Below, piece after piece: positions 8,670 to 16,128 of a DNA stretch of 64,000 bases. This DNA is from Chitinophaga alhagiae (lineage in GTDB: Bacteria; Bacteroidota; Bacteroidia; Chitinophagales; Chitinophagaceae), in the NCBI RefSeq assembly GCF_003568665.1, contig NZ_QXMH01000001.1, forward strand, positions 1,240,001-1,304,000, written 5' to 3'. A program made the position numbers and the translations under genes. The number at the start of each line of letters is the position of its first letter. The stretch's first letter is position 1. The notes below the pieces were generated by a model that searched no databases, was not told the origin of the DNA, and worked only from the letters and a program-made list of their open reading frames with translations.

Positions 8670-10517
8670 CTATAACAGCTCCTTGATGCGGGCTACCAGT
8701 TCTCCCTTGGTAATGGGCACGCCCATAATTTTATTATATCCCTGCGCCGGTATCAGGAACTGGTCACGGATGATCTTGATGAGCTGGCCATTATTGATCT
8801 CGGGGATCAGCACATGGTCATAGCTGTGGAGTATTTCTGCCAGGTTCCTGGGGAAGGGGCGCAGATGGCGGATGTGGGCATGGGCCACCTGGTGGCCTTC
8901 AGCCAGCAGCTCCAGCACGGCGCTCTTGATGGCGCCGTAGGTAGAGCCCCAGCCCAGTACCAGCACCTTGCCTTTTTCAGGGCCTACTTCAATTTTCTGC
9001 AGGGGAATGTGGTCAGCTATCTTGTTCACCTTTTCTTCCCTGATCTTCACCATCAGCTGGTGGTTTTCAGGGTCGTAGCTCACGTTGCCCGTAATGTTCT
9101 GCTTCTCCAGGCCGCCAATGCGGTGCTCCAGGCCAGGGGTGCCGGGCACTGCCCAGGGCCTCACCAGGTTCTCGTCCCGCTGGTAGGGCAAAAACTGCTC
9201 TTCCCCTTCGTCAAGCCCTCTTTTGAACTTCACGGTAATGGGCGTCAGGTCTTCGCTCTTCGGGAAGCGCCAGGGCTCTGCGCCGTTGGCAATGTAACCG
9301 TCACTCAGGAAAATAACGGGGGTCATATGGTTTACCGCAATGCGGAAGGCTTCGTAAATGCCGTCAAAACAATCAGAAGGCGTGGAGGCTGACACAATTG
9401 GCATGGGGCACTCCCCGTTGCGGCCATAATAGGCCTGCAGCAGGTCTGACTGTTCTGTTTTGGTGGGCAGGCCAGTAGAGGGCCCGCCGCGCTGAATATC
9501 TACTATCAGGAGCGGTATTTCCAGCATCACGGCCAGGCCCATGGCCTCCCCTTTCAGGGCCATGCCCGGGCCGGAGGTGGTGGTAACCCCCATATGGCCG
9601 CCATAGGAGGCGCCAATGGCGGAGGTAATGCCCGCTATTTCGTCTTCCGCCTGGAAGGTACGGATGCCAAAGTTCTTGTACCGGCTCAGCTCATGTAAAA
9701 TGTCTGAGGCCGGGGTAATGGGATAGGTGCCCAGGAAAATGGGCAGGTCTGCCTTCTGGGAGGCCGCCACCAGCCCGTAGGCCAGGGCCGTGTTACCCGT
9801 AATGCTCCGGTAAGTGCCCGGTTCCATGCGGGCCTTTTCTACCTTGAAGCGGGTAGAAAAAGCCTCTACCGTCTCCGCAAAATTGTAGCCGGCGTGCAGC
9901 ACCTTCAGGTTGCTCTCCAGGATCTCCGGCTTTTTGCCGAATTTGTCCGTGAGGAAGTTCACCGTGCTGCTCATATCCCGGTCATACAGCCAGTAAAGGA
10001 AACCCAGTACGAACATGTTCTTGGCCCGGTCTTTTTCCTTCATGCCCAGGGTAGACTCTTTCAGGGCCTCCCGGGTCATTTTGGTCACGTCCATGGTGTG
10101 CAGCTGGTAGTTGGCCAGGGAGCCGTCTTCCAGGGGGTTCACCCCGTCAGGGTAGTTGGCGAGGCGCAGGTTTTTGGAATCAAACCCGTCTGTATTGGCA
10201 ATAATGATCCCTCCTTTTTTCAGCCCCTTCAGGTTAGCCTTGAGAGCGGCGGCGTTCATGGCCACCAGTACGTCACAGGCGTCTCCGGGGGTAAATATGC
10301 GGTTGGAAGAAAAGTGTAACTGGAAGCCGCTCACACCGGGCAGGGTGCCCTGGGGGGCGCGGATCTCGGCTGGAAAGTCAGGGAAGGTGCTGAGGTCGTT
10401 CCCGATCAGGGCGGTGTTATTGGAGAACTGGGTGCCAGTGAGCTGCATCCCGTCCCCGCTGTCTCCCGCAAATTTGATCACTACATCCTCTATCTGTTGA
10501 ATCGTTTTATTGGACAT
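8670..10517 (-). CDS. korA: 2-oxoacid:acceptor oxidoreductase subunit alpha
   Basis: Alpha subunit with fused gamma domain of a 2-oxoglutarate/2-oxoacid:ferredoxin oxidoreductase, which makes acyl-CoA and reduced ferredoxin. From ATG 10517 it has 615 residues, as usual for KorA. The gamma domain (about 10-190) begins VVIKFAGDSGDGMQLTGTQFS. The pyrimidine-binding alpha domain (about 225-430) contains GTYPITPASDILHELS, FQAEDEIAGITSAIGASYGG and TSGPGMALKGEAMGLA. The C-terminal domain II ends at ITKGELVARIKELL. The in-frame upstream extension to 10610 is not conserved-looking and is rejected. The beta subunit gene normally adjacent to korA is not found on either side; the next gene downstream is DUF6134. 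Confidence 0.9.
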   Translation of the reverse strand: MSNKTIQQIEDVVIKFAGDSGDGMQLTGTQFSNNTALIGNDLSTFPDFPAEIRAPQGTLPGVSGFQLHFSSNRIFTPGDACDVLVAMNAAALKANLKGLKKGGIIIANTDGFDSKNLRLANYPDGVNPLEDGSLANYQLHTMDVTKMTREALKESTLGMKEKDRAKNMFVLGFLYWLYDRDMSSTVNFLTDKFGKKPEILESNLKVLHAGYNFAETVEAFSTRFKVEKARMEPGTYRSITGNTALAYGLVAASQKADLPIFLGTYPITPASDILHELSRYKNFGIRTFQAEDEIAGITSAIGASYGGHMGVTTTSGPGMALKGEAMGLAVMLEIPLLIVDIQRGGPSTGLPTKTEQSDLLQAYYGRNGECPMPIVSASTPSDCFDGIYEAFRIAVNHMTPVIFLSDGYIANGAEPWRFPKSEDLTPITVKFKRGLDEGEEQFLPYQRDENLVRPWAVPGTPGLEHRIGGLEKQNITGNVSYDPENHQLMVKIREEKVNKIADHIPLQKIEVGPEKGKVLVLGWGSTYGAIKSAVLELLAEGHQVAHAHIRHLRPFPRNLAEILHSYDHVLIPEINNGQLIKIIRDQFLIPAQGYNKIMGVPITKGELVARIKELL

Positions 10518-11030
10518 TGGTGGATTCTTTATAATGAATACATATAATATTAATACAGTCCGTAAAATTAGGAAATCGGCAGGGAACTTTCCGCTGCCTT
10601 CCCGGAGCAAAAGTACACAAACTTGGTAGACTTTTCTTAAAATATATGCAAATGCCCTGTGAGTAATACTTTCAGCGCTTTTAAACGCCTACTGTTGTTT
10701 CTTTTGGCAAAATATTTGTGCTGCTACCCCACGCAGAAAAAAGCGCTGCGCGCCCCATATTGAAATAAAAACGGAAGAACAGCATTTCAGGATGAACGGT
10801 TACTACGGGGCTGAATACACGAAAATGTTAAAACAGCAAATCCAGTACAGGCCTGAATGTTAAAGGATCTTTAAAGAAATGTTAAATAGCGCTGAGTGGC
10901 GCTTGTGGCATGGTAATTGTAAAATTTACACTGAATCCAATTTCAACATACACACTTTAAAATTGATCACTATCGGGAAAACACTACTTGAACCATTTCT
11001 TTATTATTAAACCTTTTAAAATTGTATGCT
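10518..11030. other. Intergenic region between korA and the small secreted protein
   Basis: 513 bases without a convincing gene, serving two divergent genes. It holds the korA -7 box at 10608-10615 and AT-rich sequence with several TGTTAAA repeats between 10820 and 10890. A small hairpin (AGCGC/GCGCT near 10890) lies upstream of the plus-strand gene at 11031. I see no RNA gene. Confidence 0.5.
10608..10615 (-). promoter_or_regulatory. -7 box upstream of korA
   Basis: On the minus strand the sequence is TACTTTTG, a perfect match to the Bacteroidota -7 consensus TAnnTTTG. No TTTG is found at the usual -33 spacing. It predicts a leader of roughly 85 bases before ATG 10517. Confidence 0.45.
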
Positions 11031-11348
11031 ATGAAAAGGACAAAAATGAGCCTGTTAGCACTGGCGGCCGTAGCTTTCGGCGCCTTCGCCTTCAAAGGAT
11101 TTCAAGGCGGTTCCATCACTGGTAAAGTAGTACCTGCAGACGGCGCAACCGAAGCCTGGGCCGTATCTGGTACAGACACGCTGAAAGCGCCCATAGCAGA
11201 AGGAGCATTCTCTTTCGCTGATGCCAAGGCCGGCACTTACACCGTGGTTATTGACGCCAAGGAACCTTTCAAAGACGCTACCATTACGGATGTGAAAGTG
11301 GAAGACGGTAAAGGCACCGATCTTGGCGAAATCAAGTTAGCGCAATAG
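11031..11348 (+). CDS. Small secreted protein with carboxypeptidase-regulatory-like fold
   Basis: A 105-residue protein with a signal peptide (MKRTKMSLLALAAVAFGAFAF) and a single beta-sandwich unit that starts GGSITGKVVPADGA and ends TDLGEIKLAQ. This resembles the carboxypeptidase regulatory-like domain (CarboxypepD_reg/SpaA group) found as repeats in larger Bacteroidota surface proteins. Here it stands alone, so it is likely a small periplasmic or surface-associated structural protein of unknown role. ATG 11031 is preferred over the TTG three codons upstream. A long AT-rich leader and a strong terminator suggest an independent, possibly well-expressed transcript. Confidence 0.75.
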   Translation: MKRTKMSLLALAAVAFGAFAFKGFQGGSITGKVVPADGATEAWAVSGTDTLKAPIAEGAFSFADAKAGTYTVVIDAKEPFKDATITDVKVEDGKGTDLGEIKLAQ

Positions 11349-11370
11349 TTGGTTTTCATAGGGGTTAATC

Positions 11371-11414
11371 GAGCCGGTTTCCGACACCAAGTCGGGAACC
11401 GGCTCATTTTTTTT
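11371..11414 (+). terminator. Strong terminator after small secreted protein
   Basis: 15-bp stem (GAGCCGGTTTCCGAC / GTCGGGAACCGGCTC, one T-G pair) with a 5-base ACCAA loop, followed after one A by eight T. Confidence 0.93.
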
Positions 11415-11500
11415 GCCCCTTTCTAGGGGTAGCCGTTCCCATTGCCGTTATTCATGTATACCAGTCACCCATTGCGGGCTGACCCCTAAAACAATTTGAC

Positions 11501-12268
11501 ATGAAAATGACGGCTAAAAAAGAAACCATCGTTACCTACAGCGGGCTTTGTACCGGGCTCCTGCTCTGCCTCCTGGCTATTTTCGGACTTATTCTTACCG
11601 GCTGTGCCCGGGAAAACCTGTACGGCTCCGGCAAGGTGGTGACCGAAGAGCGCACCGTGGCCCGGTTTGAAGACCTGGTACTGGAAGGGCCCCTGGAAGT
11701 ACACCTCCAACAAGGCCTCAATGCTCCCCTCCGCCTTGAGGCGGAAGACAATGTGATGCGGTTCATAGAAACCTCTGTGAACGGCGCTACTCTCCGGGTA
11801 AAGATCCGCGACCATGTGAACCTCAAGCGCATCAAACCCATTCACGTATATGTGGAGAGTGAAAAATACCGCAAAATAGTTTTTTCCGGCTCCGGCTCGC
11901 TTAACAGCAACGGCGCAGACACCATCAAAACCACCCTGTTCAGCTACGAGATCAACGGCAGCGCCAATGCGGACCTGAAGGTAGCTGCCAACGAGGTGAA
12001 CATCTGGGTAAACGGCTCGGGCAACCTGGAACTGGAGGGCACGGCGGGAGACTACGTGTCCGAGATCAACGGCAGCGGCAATATTGGGGCCGCAGGCCTT
12101 CAATCTGTCAACGCCAGCATCCGTATCAATGGCTCCGGCGAGCAGCAGATATGGGTTACCGGAAAACTGGATGCGCGCATCCAGGGCAGCGGCAACATTC
12201 GATATAAAGGAACGCCCTCTACGGTCAACACTTCCGTAAGCGGCTCCGGCAAGGTATCTAAGTTATAG
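11501..12268 (+). CDS. DUF2807 (GIN domain) lipoprotein
   Basis: A 255-residue lipoprotein with an N-terminal membrane-spanning signal and lipobox LTGC at about residue 34. The rest is a DUF2807 head domain (also called GIN), a right-handed beta-helix-like fold seen across Bacteroidota. The repeated Gly-Ser-Gly turns are visible: FSGSGSLNS, INGSAN, VNGSGNLELEG, INGSGNIG, INGSGEQQ, IQGSGN and VSGSGKVSKL. Role unknown; it is often annotated as a putative autotransporter adhesin head, but I see no autotransporter barrel. It lies 99 bases upstream of an ECF sigma factor gene on the same strand and may be co-regulated with it. Confidence 0.85.
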   Translation: MKMTAKKETIVTYSGLCTGLLLCLLAIFGLILTGCARENLYGSGKVVTEERTVARFEDLVLEGPLEVHLQQGLNAPLRLEAEDNVMRFIETSVNGATLRVKIRDHVNLKRIKPIHVYVESEKYRKIVFSGSGSLNSNGADTIKTTLFSYEINGSANADLKVAANEVNIWVNGSGNLELEGTAGDYVSEINGSGNIGAAGLQSVNASIRINGSGEQQIWVTGKLDARIQGSGNIRYKGTPSTVNTSVSGSGKVSKL

Positions 12269-12355
12269 GAGAACGGATTTTACATGAAAGCTACCGGAAT
12301 ACTGTCACCCGCTGCACTAGGCATGAATGCCCACACTGTCAATCACAGTAAAGGT

Positions 12356-12363
12356 TATTTTTG
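12356..12363 (+). promoter_or_regulatory. -7 box immediately before ECF sigma factor start
   Basis: TATTTTTG, a perfect TAnnTTTG box, ends only 4 bases before ATG 12368. With the usual spacing of about 5-8 bases to the transcription start, the mRNA would begin at or next to the start codon. No clear -33 element is seen. Confidence 0.5.
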
Positions 12364-12367
12364 TACC

Positions 12368-12904
12368 ATGCCCGAAAATGCCTGGTTACAAAAACTATTG
12401 CAGGAAGACGAGCGCCAGTTCATGGAGGCGCTCTTCAAAACCTACTTCCCGCTGGTATGCAAGGCCATTTACCGCCTGGTGCCAGACATGGCCACCGCTG
12501 AAGACCTGGCCCAGGAAGTATTTATCAAGATATGGAACCGCCGGGAGCAGTTGGGAGAGGTCTACTTCAAGGCCTACCTGCACCGCGCGGCGGTAAACAT
12601 GGCCCTTGACCACATAGACAAGAACAAACGCCGGGGCGGCGCCCCGCAGGAGATCAGCCCGGCGCAGGAAGAGCTGGTGGCCACCGCGCCGGTGGTACAC
12701 GTAAAGGAAACAAAAGCCCGTATCCAGCAGGCAGTAGATGCCCTGCCGGAGAAATGCCGGGAAATATTCGTACTCAGCAGGTATGAAGAAATGAGCTACA
12801 AAGAAATAGCGCAAACACTGCAGATCTCTGTGAAAACAGTAGAGAACCAGATGATGACCGCGCTCAAAAAATTACGCGTTTCCCTCCGGGAATTCCTGGA
12901 ATAA
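12368..12904 (+). CDS. ECF RNA polymerase sigma-70 factor
   Basis: A 178-residue extracytoplasmic-function sigma factor of the Bacteroidota sigma-70 family. Region 2 is visible as FKTYFPLVCKAIYRL followed by AEDLAQEVFIKIWNRR (about residues 20-65), and region 4 as LPEKCREIFVLSRYEEMSYKEIAQTL with VKTVENQM (about 120-165). ATG 12368 is chosen since the earlier in-frame ATG at 12284 would add 28 residues not typical of the family. A FecR-type anti-sigma gene follows 48 bases downstream. No SusC/SusD genes follow, so the target genes of this pair are elsewhere or are the DUF2807 neighbour (inference). Confidence 0.9.
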   Translation: MPENAWLQKLLQEDERQFMEALFKTYFPLVCKAIYRLVPDMATAEDLAQEVFIKIWNRREQLGEVYFKAYLHRAAVNMALDHIDKNKRRGGAPQEISPAQEELVATAPVVHVKETKARIQQAVDALPEKCREIFVLSRYEEMSYKEIAQTLQISVKTVENQMMTALKKLRVSLREFLE

Positions 12905-12952
12905 CCTGTCACATCAACCAGATCCAAATCATTCGTCATTGAATTAAAGAGC

Positions 12953-13930
12953 ATGTTGAACAACGATCACATAGACACACTGATTGCCCGTGAAATTGAA
13001 GGGGAGATCACTACCGCAGAACGGGCACAGTTGGAAGACTGGCTGCAGCAGGATGTTGCCAACCGGCAATATTACGAGGCGCTGAAAGACACCTGGGGCC
13101 TTGCGGCCGAAGCATACAAGACCGTACCGGAACCTGATGTGGAGGCTAACTGGCAACGCTTTACGCGCAGCACGCTGGATGCGCCCGCTCCCCTGCGGGT
13201 GGTTTCCAGGCGCAATACCTGGTGGCGCCTTTCTGCCGCCGCGGTTGTAGTGGTGGCCGCCGCCGGCCTGGCGTTTGCCCTGCTGAAAGGGCAAGGCACT
13301 ACTACCCTGGCGGCCGGCACGGATAAAAAAGAAGTGGTGCTGCCGGATGGCAGCAAGGTATTCCTGAACCGCCACAGCCAGTTAAGCTACAATAAAGATT
13401 TTGCTACAAGCAGCCGCCAGGTAACGCTGGAGGGCGAGGCCTTTTTTGAAGTTGCCGCAGATGCCGGCCGGCCCTTTACCGTAAAGGCCGGCGCTTCCCA
13501 AACGCGGGTGCTGGGTACTTCTTTTGTGATCAAGGCGTACGAGCATAAAACCGTTCAACTGAATGTGGTAACGGGCAAGGTGGCCTTTTCCGGAAAGGAT
13601 GAACAGGGCGCACTGGTGCTCACTGCCGGCCATACCGCCATTTTACGGTCCAACAAGGCCCCACAGCAGGTGCAGAATACAGACCCCAACTTCATGGCCT
13701 GGAAGGAGAACCGCCTGGCTTTCCATAAAGTGCCGCTGTACAAGGCATTCACAGCCATGGAAGATTATTTTAACGTACGTATTGTTGTTACAGACAGCAG
13801 TCTTTTAAACATCGATTTTAACGGTACTTTCGAGAACCCGGGCTTGCATGAGCTGCTGGAAGTGATCTCGAAAGCGGTGGATGTAAAAGTGACGGAAGAA
13901 GAGGAGGGTGTGTACCGTATCAGCCGGTAA
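12953..13930 (+). CDS. FecR family anti-sigma factor
   Basis: A 325-residue inner-membrane regulator. The N-terminal cytoplasmic part (about 1-80) should bind the sigma factor encoded just upstream. One membrane segment follows at about residues 86-108 (LSAAAVVVVAAAGLAFALLK). The periplasmic FecR domain contains KKEVVLPDGSKVFLNRHSQLSY and LEGEAFFEVAADAGRPFTV. The C-terminal DUF4974 domain (about 255-325) includes LYKAFTAMEDYFNVRI. In classical systems this domain contacts a TonB-dependent receptor; none is encoded next to it. The gene ends before a strong terminator. Confidence 0.93.
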   Translation: MLNNDHIDTLIAREIEGEITTAERAQLEDWLQQDVANRQYYEALKDTWGLAAEAYKTVPEPDVEANWQRFTRSTLDAPAPLRVVSRRNTWWRLSAAAVVVVAAAGLAFALLKGQGTTTLAAGTDKKEVVLPDGSKVFLNRHSQLSYNKDFATSSRQVTLEGEAFFEVAADAGRPFTVKAGASQTRVLGTSFVIKAYEHKTVQLNVVTGKVAFSGKDEQGALVLTAGHTAILRSNKAPQQVQNTDPNFMAWKENRLAFHKVPLYKAFTAMEDYFNVRIVVTDSSLLNIDFNGTFENPGLHELLEVISKAVDVKVTEEEEGVYRISR

Positions 13931-13951
13931 ATTGCCAGCTTTTGATAGATG

Positions 13952-13987
13952 AGCCCGGGCCTGTAAAGAGGGCCTGGGCTTTCTTTT
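13952..13987 (+). terminator. Terminator after fecR-like gene
   Basis: Stem AGCCCGGGCC / GGCCTGGGCT with a loop of about 9 bases, followed by TTCTTTTGC. It closes the orphan sigma/anti-sigma unit. Confidence 0.82.
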
Positions 13988-14070
13988 GCTTTGCCTGGCA
14001 GCATCATTATTGCGGGACCAGCTTGAAACAACCGGCCGCAGCAACACCGGGTTCTCCGGCTACGTTCCAA

Positions 14071-14103
14071 TAAAAAACCCGGGCTCATGATGAGGCCCGG
14101 GTT
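14071..14103 (-). terminator. Terminator after the RGG/2H gene
   Basis: On the minus strand, stem AACCCGGGC / GCCCGGGTT with a roughly 10-base loop is followed by six T. It begins 22 bases past the stop codon of the 2H phosphoesterase gene and stands back to back with the plus-strand terminator at 13952-13987. Confidence 0.88.
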
Positions 14104-14125
14104 CTTAATATCCGATTTCCTTCTA

Positions 14126-15430
14126 TCAGGCACCGCCCAGTTTGCATTTCTGCAGTACTTCCCAGGATTTGCCGTTGTGGCGCAGGAAATAAAGGTTGTT
14201 GACTTTGAAGGATGCTTTGTATTCCTTGTTTTCGTACTCAGGCCATGCCTTTTCGAACACGGCGTCTTCAAGATCCTTGAAGGCTACGGTCACGTGGGGG
14301 GTGAAGCCGGTGCGGGCCAGCATGGTACTGAATCCAAATTCCTTGCGGAGGAAGTTGATCAGCTGCCTGTGCATGGCGCTCATGGTCTCGCTCTTTTCCA
14401 CGTTGATGAACAGTACGCGGTTCTGCTTGTTGGGGAAGGTACCGAAACCGTTCAGCGACACTTCGAAAGGCGCCTGGGTTTTGGCAAACTCCGTCAGTTC
14501 TTCGCAGAAAGCCCTTTCGAGGCTGGGATCTGCGGTGAACGGCACTTGCAGGGTGATGTGCGGGAGCACTTTCAACGCATATACCGGGCCGTATTGCTCG
14601 GCAAAGTCTTGTTTTATTTTGATGATCTCCTTGCCTACTTCTGCTGTTGGCAGCAGGGCAATGAAATAGATCTTGTTATCCACTTTCGGGGGGCGATTAC
14701 CGCCTCTGGGGCCACCCTGGCCACGGCCCTGGCTGCCGCCACGGTTAAAGCCGCCGCCACCGCCACCGCGGTTATAGCCACCGCCGCCACCGCCACGGTT
14801 GTAGCCACCGCCACCGCCGCCGCGGTCATAGCCGCCGCCACCGCCGCGGTTGTAACCACCGCCACCGCCGCCACGGTCGTAACCACCGCCGCCACCGCCG
14901 CGGTCGTATCCACCACCGCCACGGTTGTAGCCACCGCCACCACCGCCGCGGTCATAGCCGCCGCCACGGTCGTATCCGCCACCGCGGTCATAACCACCGC
15001 CACCGCCGCCGCGGTCGTACCCGCCGCCGCCACGGTTGTAGCCGCCGCCACCGCGGTCGTATCCGCCACCGCCACGGTCGTACCCGCCATCACGGTTGAA
15101 GTCGCGGTCACGGTTGTAGCCGCCGCCGTCACGGTCACGGTACCCGCCGCCTTCGTTGCGGGGAGTATAGCCGCCGCCTTCGCGGTTGTAAGCACCTTCA
15201 CGGTTAAAATTGTTTTCCCGGGGCGTGTAGCCGCCTTCATTGCGCGGACGGTAGCCACCTTCGCGGGGAGTGTAGCCGCCTTCAGAGCGTGGAGTGTAAG
15301 GACGGTCTTCGTCTTTGCCAAATTCGGGTTTCTTGGAATTGCCGCCATCCTGGTCTTGGTTGGGTTCTTGCTGGTCTCTGCTGTAGCCAGGAGAATACTT
15401 TCGGGGGCGTTCGTTTCTCTCAAAATTCAT
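14126..15430 (-). CDS. RGG-repeat low-complexity protein fused to a 2H phosphoesterase domain
   Basis: A 434-residue two-part protein. Residues 1-247 are disordered and rich in Gly, Arg, Tyr, Asp and Asn. First come GGYTPR-type repeats (about 45-95), then fifteen G-Y-D/N-R-G-G units (about 115-232; the last uses Phe for Tyr), then an RGQGGPRGG tail. Residues 248-434 form a 2H phosphoesterase (LigT / 2'-5' RNA ligase-like) domain with both catalytic motifs, His291-Ile-Thr-Leu and His379-Val-Thr-Val. 2H enzymes act on 2',3'-cyclic or 2'-5' phosphodiester bonds in RNA. The RGG/Tyr tail resembles eukaryotic RNA-binding condensate proteins, so an RNA-processing enzyme with an RNA-binding or phase-separating tail is inferred. 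Start ATG 15430. The opposite-strand frame across the repeats is an artefact of composition. Confidence 0.88.
   Translation of the reverse strand: MNFERNERPRKYSPGYSRDQQEPNQDQDGGNSKKPEFGKDEDRPYTPRSEGGYTPREGGYRPRNEGGYTPRENNFNREGAYNREGGGYTPRNEGGGYRDRDGGGYNRDRDFNRDGGYDRGGGGYDRGGGGYNRGGGGYDRGGGGGGYDRGGGYDRGGGYDRGGGGGGYNRGGGGYDRGGGGGGYDRGGGGGGYNRGGGGGYDRGGGGGGYNRGGGGGGYNRGGGGGGFNRGGSQGRGQGGPRGGNRPPKVDNKIYFIALLPTAEVGKEIIKIKQDFAEQYGPVYALKVLPHITLQVPFTADPSLERAFCEELTEFAKTQAPFEVSLNGFGTFPNKQNRVLFINVEKSETMSAMHRQLINFLRKEFGFSTMLARTGFTPHVTVAFKDLEDAVFEKAWPEYENKEYKASFKVNNLYFLRHNGKSWEVLQKCKLGGA
14735..15088 (-). repeat. Coding tandem repeat, GY(D/N)RGG units
   Basis: Imperfect tandem repeats of about 18-27 bases, rich in CCGCCACC and CGGTCGTA/CGGTTGTA on the plus strand. 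They encode fifteen GYDRGG/GYNRGG units with 2-6 extra glycines between them. The varying spacer length suggests expansion and contraction by slippage or recombination. Confidence 0.85.
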
Positions 15431-16128
15431 CTTACTTGATTAAAGCGTGTTGAAGGAATTTTTCAATGATTTCATAAAAATGAAATTCACCTACTTTTTT
15501 TAGGTTTTATAATACTCAGGTGCCGGAGCGATCCTTGCATAACGTCAGGATATATCATTTTTCAATAAAAATTATACCGGCTTCCGTTGTCTGATACTGA
15601 TTTTACTTCTTTTTTCCAGGAGCACAATAAATGAGCGTAGCCTGCATTACAAATTTTAAAGTCTGGAAATATACTCGCTTTCTCATCGTCTCGACAGGCA
15701 TTTAAGGTAGTTGGTTAACTGGATCTGATCCTAAAACCTGGCATGCCAGTCACAATTGCGTTTTTGGAATGCGTTCAGGGCTACCGTTAGAAGACCTGGG
15801 AAATTATTTTTGCCTCGGATTCACCTGAATTTCTACATGAGTAAGTTTTTCAATCTTATTCATATTTCATAGCACCAGGATAAATATGTCTTTCGCCTGC
15901 GCCAGTTGATACTGTAGTGGCACCCACACAGTGCCAGCCGCTGTTCTCAGACTCTAATATACAAAAAAATCCGGTGTATCTGGTTAAGCCTCCGGGCAAT
16001 ATTAACACAATACTAGCAATCTGTTCGTTAATAATTTGCAAAAAAAGGATAAACGGAAGATTTTGTGACAAATATAGGGAGGCCGGCTTGCCTGAAAAGC
16101 CCTGCAGGCCGGCCTTCTGTCTGATTTT
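15431..16128. other. Gene-free region upstream of the RGG/2H gene
   Basis: About 700 bases with no convincing gene on either strand and visibly lower GC than the flanks. It contains a T-run (15494-15500), a perfect 12-bp palindrome CTGGCATGCCAG at 15738-15749, and near its left end a small hairpin (TTTCAT/ATGAAA, about 15470-15484) that would fall in the 5' leader of the RGG/2H mRNA. No perfect TAnnTTTG box was found just upstream of that gene. It may hold a long leader, an unrecognised RNA, or decayed sequence. Confidence 0.5.
16080..16115 (-). terminator. Possible terminator after AIM24-like gene
   Basis: Arms AGGCCGGC and GCCGGCCT enclose a 20-base loop, 14 bases past the minus-strand stop codon. 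The tail CCCTATATTTG has no clean T-run, so termination may be inefficient. Confidence 0.45.

Noticed and set aside
11371-11405. Riboswitch or phage attachment hairpin
   Set aside because: A 15-bp stem followed by eight T directly after a gene is fully explained as an intrinsic terminator.
14735-15088. CRISPR-like array of short repeats
   Set aside because: Repeats have no unique spacers of constant length; they are in frame and encode GYDRGG units.
14087-15439. Long plus-strand open frame (450 codons, Ala/Thr/Val-rich) across the RGG/2H gene
   Set aside because: It is the antisense of the GC-rich Gly/Arg repeat, giving artificial Ala-Thr-Ala strings. The minus strand has a clear 2H domain with both motifs and a proper terminator.
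15856-16071. Short minus-strand open frame of 71 codons in the gene-free region
   Set aside because: No promoter, no family resemblance, and the composition looks non-coding.
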